DNA of 64,000 nucleotides, taken from Flammula alnicola (lineage: Eukaryota; Basidiomycota; Agaricomycetes; Agaricales; Strophariaceae). The stretch is taken from NCBI GenBank assembly GCA_015499995.1, contig JADNRV010000007.1, forward strand, positions 434,001 to 498,000, given 5' to 3'. This document shows positions 25,967 to 36,667 of the stretch, in pieces; within the stretch, counting starts at the first letter, position 1, and each line of letters begins with the position of its first letter. The notes below the pieces were generated by a model. The model was not told the DNA's origin, made no database searches, and saw only the letters and a program-made list of their open reading frames with translations. The position numbers were made by a program, and so were the translations under genes.

Positions 25967-27536
25967 TCATGAAGTCGCTGCTGCTGCTGATTTAACGGGC
26001 GGAGATTGCTCAAGTTGTTGTAATCTAGTGCCTTCTTTCTTAGCCACACTGACTTGCTCGAAGCTACGCATGCCATCAAGTCCCCATCGACCCATCATGG
26101 CCTTATCCTAGAGAAGACCGCAAGGAAAGTCAGATAAATTTGGCGCGACAGTATTTGACAGCAATCTAACCTCATCCCATGGCGAACCTAGATAAAATTC
26201 CTGGAATCAGTACTCGTATTTAATGCAAACTCGTGCAAACTCACAAGGTGTAGTCAACATTTGCTCGCCAGTGAAGACTGCGTTTGCACCAGCCATGAAG
26301 CACATAGCCTGATCCGTTTCAGATAAGGTATTTCTTCCGGCGGCAAGTCGGATAATAGTCTTGGGCATGGCAATGCGGGCCGTCGCAATGGTGCGGATGA
26401 GTATATGGACAGAGACAGGCTATTTTCTGCGGTCAGAAATAGTGTATAAGGAACGGAATAGAGTCGACATTACATCATTTCCCTCTAAGGGCGTTCCGGG
26501 GATGGGAACGAGAGCATTGACAGGGAACGATTCAGGATGTTCCGGCATACTGCAATACCAAGATATGAAGGCAAATCCCGAAAAATGTAAGAATGACTTA
26601 CTTAGCGACTTCATTAATCAAGCCAACTCTGTCAGAGTCGGACTCTCCCAGGCCCAAGATACCTCCAGAACAGACACTGATGCCAGCATCGCGGACTGCA
26701 GTGATTGTATCCAATCGCTCGTCAAATGAGCGAGTAGTGATAACCTTCGATATATTCGATTAACCAACGATTAGAATATATGAGGGGAGAGATGGATGTA
26801 CTTGGGGGTAAAATTCTCGAGATGTATCGAGATTGTGGTTATACGCAGTTAAACCTCTGGCGCGAAACAATCAGCCTCAGTGCGATAAAACATAAATAAG
26901 CAACATACGCCTCCTTCAACTGACGTGCTTGGTCGGGGGAAAGCATTCCAAGAGTGGTGCAAACCTCCATTCCCATTCCACGGACTTCCCGGACCATCTC
27001 GAGGATTCTCTCAAATCCTCGCTTTCTGCCTGCAAGATCTCTCCAAGCAGCACCCATGCAGAATCGGGTGCTTCCGTTTTCCTTTGCTTTGCGGGCTGCC
27101 TCAAGACAGGTTCGATATCAACCAATCTTGAAGCTTTCGTGGGCGTGGAATATCTCGACGATTGCGAGCAATAGGAACCTAGATCACTGTCAGTATTTTG
27201 AAGTGCTCGATGATCGAGCGTGCTCACAATCCTCGCTGCATCCTCCCGCTGTAAGAGTGACCAAATTTTAGTGACTTGTTGGAGATAAAGCGGAATTAAC
27301 GTACTTTTGATGTTCATAAGTGTGCACAGCTGCACTTTGCTGGGGTCATTGTGCTCTCTGTGCACCGATGCAGAACGGAAGACGAGTTCGAGCAGAGGGG
27401 TATCGTAGATCTCCTGAATTTCCTCCTTCTTCCAGTTGTGTCGAGTTATCGGATTAGTTGACCGGGTCGGGGGGACAGCATAGGTCGCAAGTGTCCTTGC
27501 GAGCTGAATATGGCGGGTAGGAAGAGATCGGAACAT
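25967..27536 (-). CDS. BIO2: Biotin synthase (radical SAM)
   Basis: Converts dethiobiotin to biotin in mitochondria, using a radical-SAM [4Fe-4S] cluster and a second Fe-S cluster. After a mitochondrial-type leader ([20 protein letters not shown]) comes TGGCSEDC spliced to SYCSQSSRY, giving the C-x3-C-x2-C cluster motif; the second cysteine codon is split by the intron. Downstream motifs include [51 protein letters not shown] and a C-terminus ending [16 protein letters not shown]. Many short introns. The frame slips once at about 27103-27107 (EPV then [11 protein letters not shown]) with no intron nearby. In such a conserved gene this suggests one missing base in the sequence. The start at 27536 fits the leader peptide. 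Confidence 0.92.
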
Positions 27537-28417
27537 GATTTTCAGGAAAATTGGAATGAAGTCGACAATGAGAGGGTCGACGATAAAGTCGAAGTGGAAG
27601 AACAGAGGAGATGAGAAAGGAATGTAGAGTTGACCCCTGGTAAAACCGCTTCCTTCAATTCGTTGGGGTCACATTTGGCGCAAATTCAAATTGAAGGCCT
27701 CGGAATACCCAAGCCATCTACGCGAAATGGTCACGTGGCTCAGACTCCGTCTTTCCGAAATCCCGCTTTCCAGCGCGTTTGTTTGATCACATCTCCTCTT
27801 GACCATCCCTAATATCTAGGTCAATCATCTTGTGTTGTAACTGGACTTTCTCAAAGAATCGTGATCAATATCTACCGATATCTGATCCAAAACTTGACCA
27901 GCACCCCATGCTGTATTTGGAGAGGTGGATGCTTGTGATTCTTTATACCGCGGCCCCAGCTCGGGGAGACGCGTCTATGCTTTCCGGGACCCATGCTATT
28001 GTTGGGAAATTTTCTGTTTCTTCGGGACGTCATATTTGGACTTTTGGTTACAGAAGACCTAATTATGTTCAATGGCCTACTACCCGAAGATGCCTTGTTT
28101 TGATGTTGCATTCAACCAGTGCATGAAAACCCATTGTGGTATTGTTACAAATGTCAAAGCATCGAATATGCGCTACAACCCGGCCCAGTCAGGGCTCATA
28201 TAATACATCAAGAGGCGCTCAAAGCTAGAGCTATGTTACAAGTCGTGTTCACTAAACTCTGCGAAGGTATGATATGTTGAAGTCAATTGTTGAATCAGCT
28301 ACCCCGTTCACAGATCAGGTCAGGCCACTACAAGATAGTGGCAGACGTACAGTCATAATTACTGCGCTCACGTCGGCCGTTCATCGAATTTGTTTTTTGG
28401 AGGACACGAAGCAAAAT
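27537..28417. other. Intergenic, no gene recognised
   Basis: Contains the biotin synthase promoter and several unconvincing ORFs on both strands (27630-28126). Nothing else is supported. Confidence 0.35.
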
Positions 28418-28738
28418 CTACAACCTGTACTCCTTGAAAGGGAGAGGGGATGGGTTATCAGATATAAAGGTCACAAACATGGATTTGAACGCACCTCTTC
28501 TCCCGTTTGCTTTCTGCTCCCCTCCTGGCGTCGACTGCCCTGTGCCATCGTTGTCGTGGCCTGCGGTGTCCCTGTTATTTTCTGGTTCATCTGGCTCCGA
28601 GTCCAATGATAATGCGTGCTGGGCCATTTCCTCTTGATCTGTCGCTATCTGCTGTCGCACAGCGTTCCATTGTCGTTGAGTGTGTTCTGCGAGCTGCTTT
28701 GAATATAGCTGCTTTTGTTGCTCTATGGAGGCCGTCAT
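28418..28738 (-). CDS. Small uncharacterised Gln-rich/acidic protein
   Basis: A 106-codon ORF beginning MTASIEQQKQLYSKQLAEHT. The first 45 residues are a strongly amphipathic, Gln-rich helix of coiled-coil type. Then come an acidic stretch (SLDSEPDEPENN), a Gly/Gln-rich linker and a basic end. I do not recognise it. The even composition and coiled-coil pattern favour a real gene over chance, but the 3' end may lie in another exon. Confidence 0.45.
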   Translation of the reverse strand: MTASIEQQKQLYSKQLAEHTQRQWNAVRQQIATDQEEMAQHALSLDSEPDEPENNRDTAGHDNDGTGQSTPGGEQKANGRRGAFKSMFVTFISDNPSPLPFKEYRL

Positions 28739-31700
28739 GGTGTTGAGAGACGATTTAAATCAGGCAGCAGATTTATTCTTGAATAACAACCCAAAGAACC
28801 GGTGTCTTATATACTATTTTTCAGAGCAACGGAGCAGTAAAGATGGACTCGTGCTCCACCAATCCCGTTACGTAGAGGTGATATCGCCTTCCAATGACGT
28901 CGGCCGACGCGGAGCCTCGTCTTCACGTGATCAGTCGCGTTCTCCATTCTCGTCACGTTGCACTCAATCCCTCGATCATTCCCCCATGAACACCCTGATT
29001 TGCCGCCCGTGGTCTATGTTATTCGAGAAATCAATACACTTCCATCTCTTGCTCGTCACAAGTATTTGCTATCCACGAACGAATAAAAGAAAGTGAGTTA
29101 AGTCAGCGAGCCAAGCCCCACCGAGCCCGGTCTATTTGGATCTCGTGTTCGGAGACTTTTCACAAGGCCCATTTTTTGACAGAACGTCAGAGAAGCTATA
29201 AGATGGACAGGATCAGCGCATATAAACTCCAGAATGTGTTGTGCCGTTAAGTAACTGTGGTCGATGGAAGACACGCTCGCTGACAATAGCCAAATCTCCA
29301 CACAGTTGCCCAGGGAGAGGCTCGGTTGTGCTCGACGTGAGGTTGGGTATGTATCGCCTCGACTCATCGATGATGGCGCAGTCGTTACTCGCCCTTCGCC
29401 TTAACCCAGTGGCCAGTAACATCTCTCGGATTACGACATTGTGGTGCTTTCTGACACATATATTCATTAGTGCATGCTCCCATTTTGCACAAGTCCCGTG
29501 GAATGGATGAACGAGAGGGTTGCGATGCGACAATATACGTCCACAAATGTCGTATGCCTCTCAAGACCGCACGGTTATTTGCGATGGCCTAGGACTCACC
29601 AGTATTCCCCATGTACGGAAATACTGCTTATCCTTCTGCTTTCAAAGAACCCTTTCTCGATTTCCGTCGTAACAGTGCAGCAAGAGTATCTTTTGGGGGG
29701 ACACAGGGTCAACTAGCCGCCGCTTTTCAATTTCCAGAGAGGTTCAAGTTCTGCAAAGTGCCACATACTAATGCCTCGATATGTTTTAGGTTCGTCCAAG
29801 CCGAAGGATCAACTCTTTCGAAAAGTCAGGTTCAAGATTGAACCTGAAAACAAATCTGGTTCTATTTTCCTGGCCTTCCATCTCTTGCATATACTACGCC
29901 CATCGAGTAAAAACTTCCAGGGAGAAGATATAAAGACCCTAATAGAAGGCTATTGCATTTGCTAGTATGTATCACCTTCTCCTTCAAAACGATTGACGCT
30001 GAGCCTCCTGCCAGTGGGGTATCCAAGTCCAGCTTCTTGATGACGATGTCGCTGATCCCAAATACAGTATCTGTGGACAGCCCGGCCATCACAGCCATCT
30101 ATCTGTCAGTCCGACTCAATACCTGCATTCCGGCAGCGATGGATGCGGCCTGACGTGCATGTTGACCCACTTGGACGACAATGGGGTATCCCAAAGCCCC
30201 TCTCCTTCATTTTGAGAGTTTGGAGCGTCCCAAAACTGTCGACAAGTGATCTTCGACGTCTATTACATACTAGTATTTTCTTGGGGCTTAAGCTTATAGT
30301 CCCACTGCTCTCTTTTTTTGTTCGAAATTCCTCCTCCTTTTCCGGCTGCGGTCGAATAGCCGCTATGCTCAAAATTCCGCGTCGATGGACGAAACTGTCT
30401 ATTGGCTGGGGCAACATCCTTCGGAAACCGTATTGATGGCCTTGGACCGCATTCCTTTGGTTTCTTCCTTCTATACTTCTAAGTACTTATACCCAACGAG
30501 ATGTCCGATAAATCCAGCTAGTCACTAGCAATGTAGCCTACGCCAGCTCCAATAAATTAAGATCCAATTGACGTGGAAGGGCCTGCAAGTCTATTGGATT
30601 ACAATCTTCTGTCTTGGTCTACCCCAGTCGATGGGAAGTGGTTCGGGTTAGGCGTTCGACGGAGCAAGTGACCTTCCTCATTGAGAATTGCACAGGTCCC
30701 CGATACCGAGGGCAAATGAAATCTATGTAGTAACGAGGCGGATGATGCATCTAGCCAAGGTATATGGTTCATACATGCATACCATCCAAGAAGGCCAAGG
30801 TCGCGCAGAGTAGAGGATAGGATACCGAACTTCAGGGCAATGCTAACAGTGTTTAAACAGGTCCTAGCCGAAAGTTCAGCCAAGCCCATGAGAAAAACTC
30901 CAGAGAGCAGAAGAATCAAGAACGCAGTCAGATCGAGAGGATTCGAAAGCAAGAATCAATGATTTCCAGATCAAAGCGGGTAGGGGTTTGCTACAACAAG
31001 GAACGTATACAACACCGAGCTCAAAGGCGCAGGTATATAACAGCAATTATTACTACAAGGGTTGTCGCCGTCGGTGTGTGTTTGGGGGTGACTGGATATC
31101 GTCGGCGTGGTGTGTGGGGATTGTGGAGAACGAAGCAAAAAAACGAAAAGACAAGTAGCGAACAAAGCACGGAGTATGCAAAGAAAGCAGCCTGCAGAGA
31201 AGGCAAAAGAATAGATATTACTGAAACTCCTATGGAGTTCGGGTGATAAAGTAATGCAAAATTAAATAGGAAACCATATAATAAGCCCGTGATTCGTCAA
31301 GATCAAGATAGGAGGGTTCGTTGTGGGAGTTGGACAAGGATGCAGGAGTCGGATTCGGTACCAGGTTGCAGGCTGACTGAGGTAGGCGTGTTTGTGCTAC
31401 ACATATTCGTGGATGGGACGATGGTTGGATGGTGGGATGTTGGGGTATGCGTGGGGAAAGGATGGTTGTGCAAAGCAGAGATAAGAGAAAGATGCAGAGG
31501 ATGTAACTAAAAATAAGATGCAAAAAGGAATAAGATACGTAGAAAACAGCAGAAACGACACGATGCGATGAGAGAGAAGAACGGATAGGGAAAGAAAATA
31601 AATTGTCCGAGATCGAGAGGTCGTTGCGTGGTGTTTTCGTAAAAAAAAAATGGCGTCGATCAAAATTGTGTGCTGTGTGCAAGGAGAAAATAAGAGATAA

Positions 31701-31887
31701 AAGACGTGCGTGGTCGGATGGGTCGTGGCAATGGCGTCGAGATGAAATGCGCTGCAGTGAAGCAAAAGCAAGACAAGAAACAGGTATCTTCCAGAGTGTC
31801 GTATAATTATTTAAAAAATGCGAGGAGTCGTTTGTCGGTATCGTGTCGATCGTGGATCATGCTACCGCAGGAAAGCAGTATGCACGT
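28739..31887. other. Gene-poor 3.1-kb stretch with possible gene fragments
   Basis: No complete gene could be built. Minus-strand fragments that read like protein occur at 29098-29533, at 29862-30180 (VVQVGQHARQAASIAAGMQ followed by a separate MAVMAGLSTDTVFG frame), and at 30599-30952, which has a hydrophobic N-terminus like a signal peptide. They change frame without clear introns. From about 30960 to 31840 the plus strand is strongly purine-rich, probably the 3' flank of the BTG/Tob gene. This may be an eroded gene or one too damaged to read. Confidence 0.35.
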
Positions 31888-32838
31888 TTAAGCCCGGACA
31901 GAGCGCCAGCTGTTCGAGTTGGCCATGGCAGCGTTACTCGCTACCAGATTTCTCGGCTTGGCTGCGGCCTTGGGGCCGCCGCCGAGCATAACACCGCCAG
32001 TAAGCACGGTGGTCTTTCCGCCGTCGTAGGGCGTCACCTCGGTCTTGGTCGTGTCGATGAAGACGCGGGCCTGGCGCGCTCTCTCCCTGCGCGACTGCTT
32101 GATCTCGCCGGTCGCGCTGCTGCTGCTGGATGTTCCGCTGCTCTTGGACGTGCGCGAGGAGGCGGTATCGGCGGAGGCGAAGGAGAAGGCGGAGGAGCTC
32201 GAGTTGGAGGAGCGCGAACTGCAGCGGGACTGCTCGGAGATGCTGGACAGGGGCGAGGTAGAGCGGGTGGGCATGGGGAACTGCGTAAGGATAGGAGTCA
32301 TCCAGGTGGGTGCGCTGATCTCATCGGCGAGCAGGGTAAAGATCTTCTCCTCCTCTTCCTTGTCCTCTTCGAGAACCTGCTGAGCGAAGGTCTTGCGGGA
32401 TGCCTGGAGCATGAGCTCGCTGAAGACGGGCTTGACGATCTTGGGCACAGCGGGGATGGTGGCATTCTCATCAGACCAAACGGTGATGATCTTGTTCTGG
32501 GAGCGGATGGCGATGCATCCTGGATCGACAAAGAGATCGAACTCCTTGTTTCCGAGGATGGCGATCCAATCAAACCATTGGACGTTGGCAGCGGTGCATG
32601 CAGTCCAGATGGGGCGCGGGGGCAAGCAGGCCGGTGAGAGGCTCATGCAGCGTCGGCCCGAACCACGAATAGGGTCGCTGGGGATCCAGGAAGTGGCGTA
32701 ATGGGCAGTGAGGTTGGCCTCGAGCATCATTTGGAGCTTAAGGAGAGTGTTGGGTGCATAGGAGCCCTGGAGCTTTGAGGTGAGGAAAGTGATAGCATGA
32801 GCGACAGCGACAGAAAGAGACTGGGAAGAAGAGGCCAT
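31888..32838 (-). CDS. BTG/Tob family anti-proliferative protein
   Basis: A single-exon 316-codon gene. The N-terminal 110 residues form a BTG domain: TLLKLQMMLEANLTAHYATSW, then IPSDPIRGSGRRCMSL (box A-like W-x-P, RGSG-x-RC), then FDLFVDPGCIAIR (the L-W-V-D-P element of box B). In animals this domain recruits the CAF1/CCR4 deadenylase and slows proliferation; a similar mRNA-decay role is inferred here. The middle is acidic (LEEDKEEEEKIF) and the C-terminal third is a Ser-rich low-complexity tract ending near TTVLTGGVMLGGG. The lack of introns is unusual among its intron-dense neighbours, and the GC-rich, biased codons create a long antisense ORF. Confidence 0.85.
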   Translation of the reverse strand: MASSSQSLSVAVAHAITFLTSKLQGSYAPNTLLKLQMMLEANLTAHYATSWIPSDPIRGSGRRCMSLSPACLPPRPIWTACTAANVQWFDWIAILGNKEFDLFVDPGCIAIRSQNKIITVWSDENATIPAVPKIVKPVFSELMLQASRKTFAQQVLEEDKEEEEKIFTLLADEISAPTWMTPILTQFPMPTRSTSPLSSISEQSRCSSRSSNSSSSAFSFASADTASSRTSKSSGTSSSSSATGEIKQSRRERARQARVFIDTTKTEVTPYDGGKTTVLTGGVMLGGGPKAAAKPRNLVASNAAMANSNSWRSVRA

Positions 32839-33782
32839 TGCGTGATACGTTAGAAAATAGGAGCGAATGGGTATCGGCCGGCGATAAAAGGGGGCTTAGG
32901 CGAGGAGTAACGAAGAGAGGAGGTCGTGGATGTTGTTCTGCGAGAATGGATGCAGGCGTCTACGAGTATGTGCAACACAAGAGAGCGTGGTCTACGAAAA
33001 AAACCAAAGTCAGTGGATGGGCGTTTATATATATATTTAAATACACATGATCACGCACATTGGGCGGCTAAAAGGGGGGCCGTTAGCTTTCCGAGTCAGA
33101 CTGGACTATAAAGTACGAACCTGGACTGAAGATTAGGGGAATGAGAGAAAGGAAACCTGGTCCTGTCGAGCTAAGAGCAGTTTGGAATGGACTCTTATAA
33201 AACAGGCATTGCAGGCGAGGCTCAGGCAGGAATACAAAGGACAATTATCCACGTGCTCCTTTGTTAAACAATAAGGCTTCCTGGCACACTACCGCCGACT
33301 CTCACACTCCAGGGCTCTGACGACCTTGTATTCCCTCCAAAGCAATCCCGACATCCCGCCATTCTTGTTGTATCCATCATTTCGTTCTTATTGTCCCTTT
33401 TCCATTTGACACTTGCCTATGCTTTTGTTACTTACTCCAAACTTCTCTTCTGTTCCAGAGACGTGGTTCTGATACCCAGTGTTTCAGGTCTGCCCTGACC
33501 ATCATCCGCGCTCTCCATAGCTCGCACATACTTACGGACGCTTAATTACACTGAGAGAGTCACTAAGATCCATCTGAAGCCCAATGTGGCGCCTGGAGTC
33601 ATCATGAATCAAATTCCGGTGCCGGAGTCGGATCCCGAATATATTCAAGTACCGCGCGAGAAACCCAAACCTTGTTTCCATTATCACACAACTTGCCGCC
33701 CGCCCTCGTAGCTCACAGCGTCAAGCCGACAAAACAAAAAGAGGTATTCCACCTATAATCCCAAAAATCAACCCAGCCTAAC
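32839..33782. promoter_or_regulatory. Divergent region between BTG/Tob and eS27
   Basis: Both genes start outward from this 944-base stretch. A TTATAAAA box near 33196 is TATA-like but far from either start codon. The eS27 side is pyrimidine-rich (CT-rich tracts around 33340-33480), as is common for fungal ribosomal protein promoters. No ORF of note. Confidence 0.4.
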
Positions 33783-34264
33783 ATGGTGCGTTTGCTCGTC
33801 GTACTCATCCGCTTGTCAAGGGAGATGACTGACTTATGCCCTCAAGACTCTCGCCATCGATCTCCTCCATCCCTCTGCTGAGCACGAGGCCAAGCAGCAC
33901 AAGCTCAAGCGTCTCGTACAATCGCCCAACTCGTACTTCATGGACGTCAAGTGCCCTGGTGAGTAGATCGTCCTCTTTTGCCCAGTCATACAATATCGAT
34001 GTTCCTACCCTCTTTCGATCGCACATAATACTCATGTTTTCTTGCAGGCTGCTTCGCCATCACCACCGTCTTCTCGCACGCCCAGACCGTTGTCGTTTGC
34101 CCTTCGTGCACGAGCGTGTTGTGCCAACCCACCGGTGGAAAGGCAAGGCTGACAGAAGGTGCGTCTACCCCAACATCTCTTTCTTGTTTCAGATGGCTCA
34201 TAATACCTCCAACCCACCTCCTTACCCCACCGATCCAGGTTGCTCATTCCGTAAAAAGAACTAA
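33783..34264 (+). CDS. RPS27: 40S ribosomal protein eS27
   Basis: Small-subunit ribosomal protein with one zinc finger. Four exons give 82 residues: 33783-33785 (ATG only), 33847-33958, 34048-34158 and 34239-34264. The protein shows [20 protein letters not shown], then [14 protein letters not shown], then [17 protein letters not shown], then [20 protein letters not shown]. These are the family hallmarks, with zinc ligands in CPGC and CPSC. All introns are GT...AG and in phase. The length equals the eukaryotic norm. Confidence 0.97.
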
Positions 34265-36356
34265 GTCACAGAGACCTCCATCTGTCTTAGCTACACTGCG
34301 TTATACATCTTCTGTCTCTTGCTTACCAGCGCATGCTTCTGACGCCACCACCAACCCCACTATCGCACACACCTACAGCACATAACGCACAACCCTGTCC
34401 TGTTGCTCTGTCTTACCCCGCATTGACACGCTTTCTTCGTATTGCATTCAGTTCCCTCTTATCTTGTTTCCTTGAATCTTCCTCCCTATCCTTCCGACAT
34501 GGATTGTAATATCTTGGGATAGATGATGCCTTCAATATCGTTCGTGTAATATCCATAGGCTTAAGTGTTCAAGGTTATCACACAGTTTAGTCTCTTCGTG
34601 TGGGTGCGTGCTGGAGTCTCTCAGGGCTGAAAATTTGTCTGGCGGAGTAATTCGTCGTGTGCCTGAAAACCTGAAGCTCTAAAGTGTTCCTTGAGTTCTG
34701 TTTGAATTATTTTCATTTCCGATTCGAGGAGGCGTTTTCGTCAAAGTTCCGAGTATACTTCCATTCTCTTCGGAATCTACCTTCATGAGAACATCGGAAT
34801 GTCTAGGATTTCGAAAAGTGCCCCTGAACTCCCTGGAGGCCAGAGTACCGCGTACACAGGCGAGGTTACTCACAGGATAACGATCAATCTCATGGCTGCG
34901 TTAATTACATATGTACGGTTGCAGACGGAGATAATTATGGCTTGGAGCTCCATATCCGATGATTTCCCATATCGCGAACAAAAGGATTGTGGGAGAGGCT
35001 GCGCCCACAGTCGTACATACGTGTCAGGATCTAGGGACTTTGTATTTCAGGCTCAGGTTCGCAAACTAATCGTGAGCGACACGGTTTCCAAGTCTGTATA
35101 ATAGATTATTATAGTCTTGTTGTTGGCGTAGATCTGATCATTAGCTACGTATACTATGTACTTTGAATTTAGTCATAATGGACTGGGGGCAATAATGGTT
35201 GTTATATACTGTAGCACTTGTAATGGCATGGTAACTCGAATAAAGTACTGGTCGGGACCCAGCGCAGTGAAAGATCCACTGTTCAGCAAACTCGGAAGAA
35301 TGGCATTGCGATAGATTGCGATGGACGACAGTCGCGAGCTGGAGTTTGCGCCCGCACGCTGGCGTCGATTCTCTGGCCAATTTACCACCACGTAAGTGGA
35401 TCACATGCAGAATCCAGATAAATCCGTACTCCTCTACTTAGTCTCTTAAAACAGACCTTATAAATCAAATGATAGTCGATTTGATATAATATTAGGTACT
35501 CCTCTCTACTCTGGCATTTCTCACTTCCAGCGCTCACGTATGTATGTAAGTAAGTAATTCTGATGTTTCTCTTCGCTTCGCATGTACGTCCTCGAGCGCT
35601 CGACCGTGATTCGGATGTGACTATTAGACGGTTCGAATGGAACCACTAACAGAATCCTTATTGTTCAGTGCAATTGATATCATGTCTTCACATCAAACGC
35701 CGTCGAAAACCTGGCATCGCGCGTATAGTATGTACCATGGTCCTTCTCGATTAATAACGTTGCCGTCATCTGGAGCAGTGTTTTCTTTTGGTGTCCCTTG
35801 TCGTTAGAGCGCTTGGGCCTTGTTATCGATGAGCACTCGGCATCCCACGGCCACGTGTCTGGCAGGCGCTGGGGATCCAGGATCCTCCATCCTCGATTCA
35901 GGGGATCCTTTCGTAGGACAATGCTTAAGCAAGCTGTGCTAATACTAGACTCGGCAGACGCAGCAGTGGGCACCGATCGTCATAGTAATATTTCATTGAG
36001 CATTGAGCTCTTCTTGTTTTGCGCGCCCAGCGGGACTTGCTTTGCATGCCATCTGGAAGAACTCAGGAACTCATGAAGCTCTCGGCATGAGCACTGCCTT
36101 CGGAATCAAGGCTCAACGTTAACGCTCAACCCTGAACGAGGTCCAGCTGCATTGGTATATGTACTTCATCGTGCGGTCACAGGCATCATTTTGACAACAG
36201 CGTATCTATGACCGTTGACAGACTGCGTCGGATTAGGTGGGGAAGACAATTAAATAACGTTTACCGACGCGAGGGGGTACTTACATTTCGAGGAAATATC
36301 CCAGTACATACTTTAGACCATTTTAGCATGTCTGATCCAAGTCCATGAACTCGGAA
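34265..36356. other. Intergenic region left of the mobile element
   Basis: About 2.1 kb with eS27 3' flank (CT-rich) and then mixed sequence without a recognisable gene. ORFs at 34799-35101 and 35141-35404 lack motifs or splice support. It forms the left flank of the transposon-like element, whose target-site duplication starts at 36357. Confidence 0.4.
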
Positions 36357-36365
36357 GTTATGCCT
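36357..36365. repeat. Left 9-bp target-site duplication
   Basis: GTTATGCCT directly abuts the left terminus (CAGGCTCC...) and is repeated perfectly at 42083-42091 just outside the right terminus. Confidence 0.85.
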
Positions 36366-36529
36366 CAGGCTCCTAACCATCCGTCGTTGGGAGGTTCTAC
36401 CTCTGCTACACGGATAGTTATATTTAGAAATTGCTTTGTAATAGTAACCTTAATTTTTGACGAACTCCCAACGACGGCTGGCAAACAATGTCAGCCACAG
36501 GCGTGTGAATTGCTGATCAAGCACGAACC
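36366..36529 (+). repeat. Left terminal inverted repeat
   Basis: Pairs with 41926-42082 in inverse orientation. The outer 28 bases (36366-36393) and an inner 71-base block (36452-36522) are identical in both copies; the spacer between them has diverged. Each copy contains the 13-base word CCGTCGTTGGGAG (36381-36393) and its inverse (36465-36477), so each end can fold back on itself. The helicase ATG lies 302 bases from this end, so the repeat is probably its promoter. Confidence 0.9.
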
Positions 36530-36667
36530 AGAACGCGATTCGGATTCAAGTTCGAGGGATAAGGTCACATGCATTCAAACTTCTAGGACGTGTTTTGTTT
36601 TTCTACATACTTCAATCGACTAAGCTGTTTTCCACTTGTTGCTTGACCATTCTCACTCAATCCAGTC

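Noticed and set aside
31843..32637. 264-codon plus-strand ORF opposite the BTG/Tob gene
   Set aside because: It is Gly/Ala/Arg-rich and mirrors the Ser-rich GC-biased codons of the sense gene; a compositional shadow.
36345..36623. ORF over the left TIR, similar to the minus ORF at 41798-42097 over the right TIR
   Set aside because: The two translations match because the DNA is the inverted repeat; they are not separate conserved genes.
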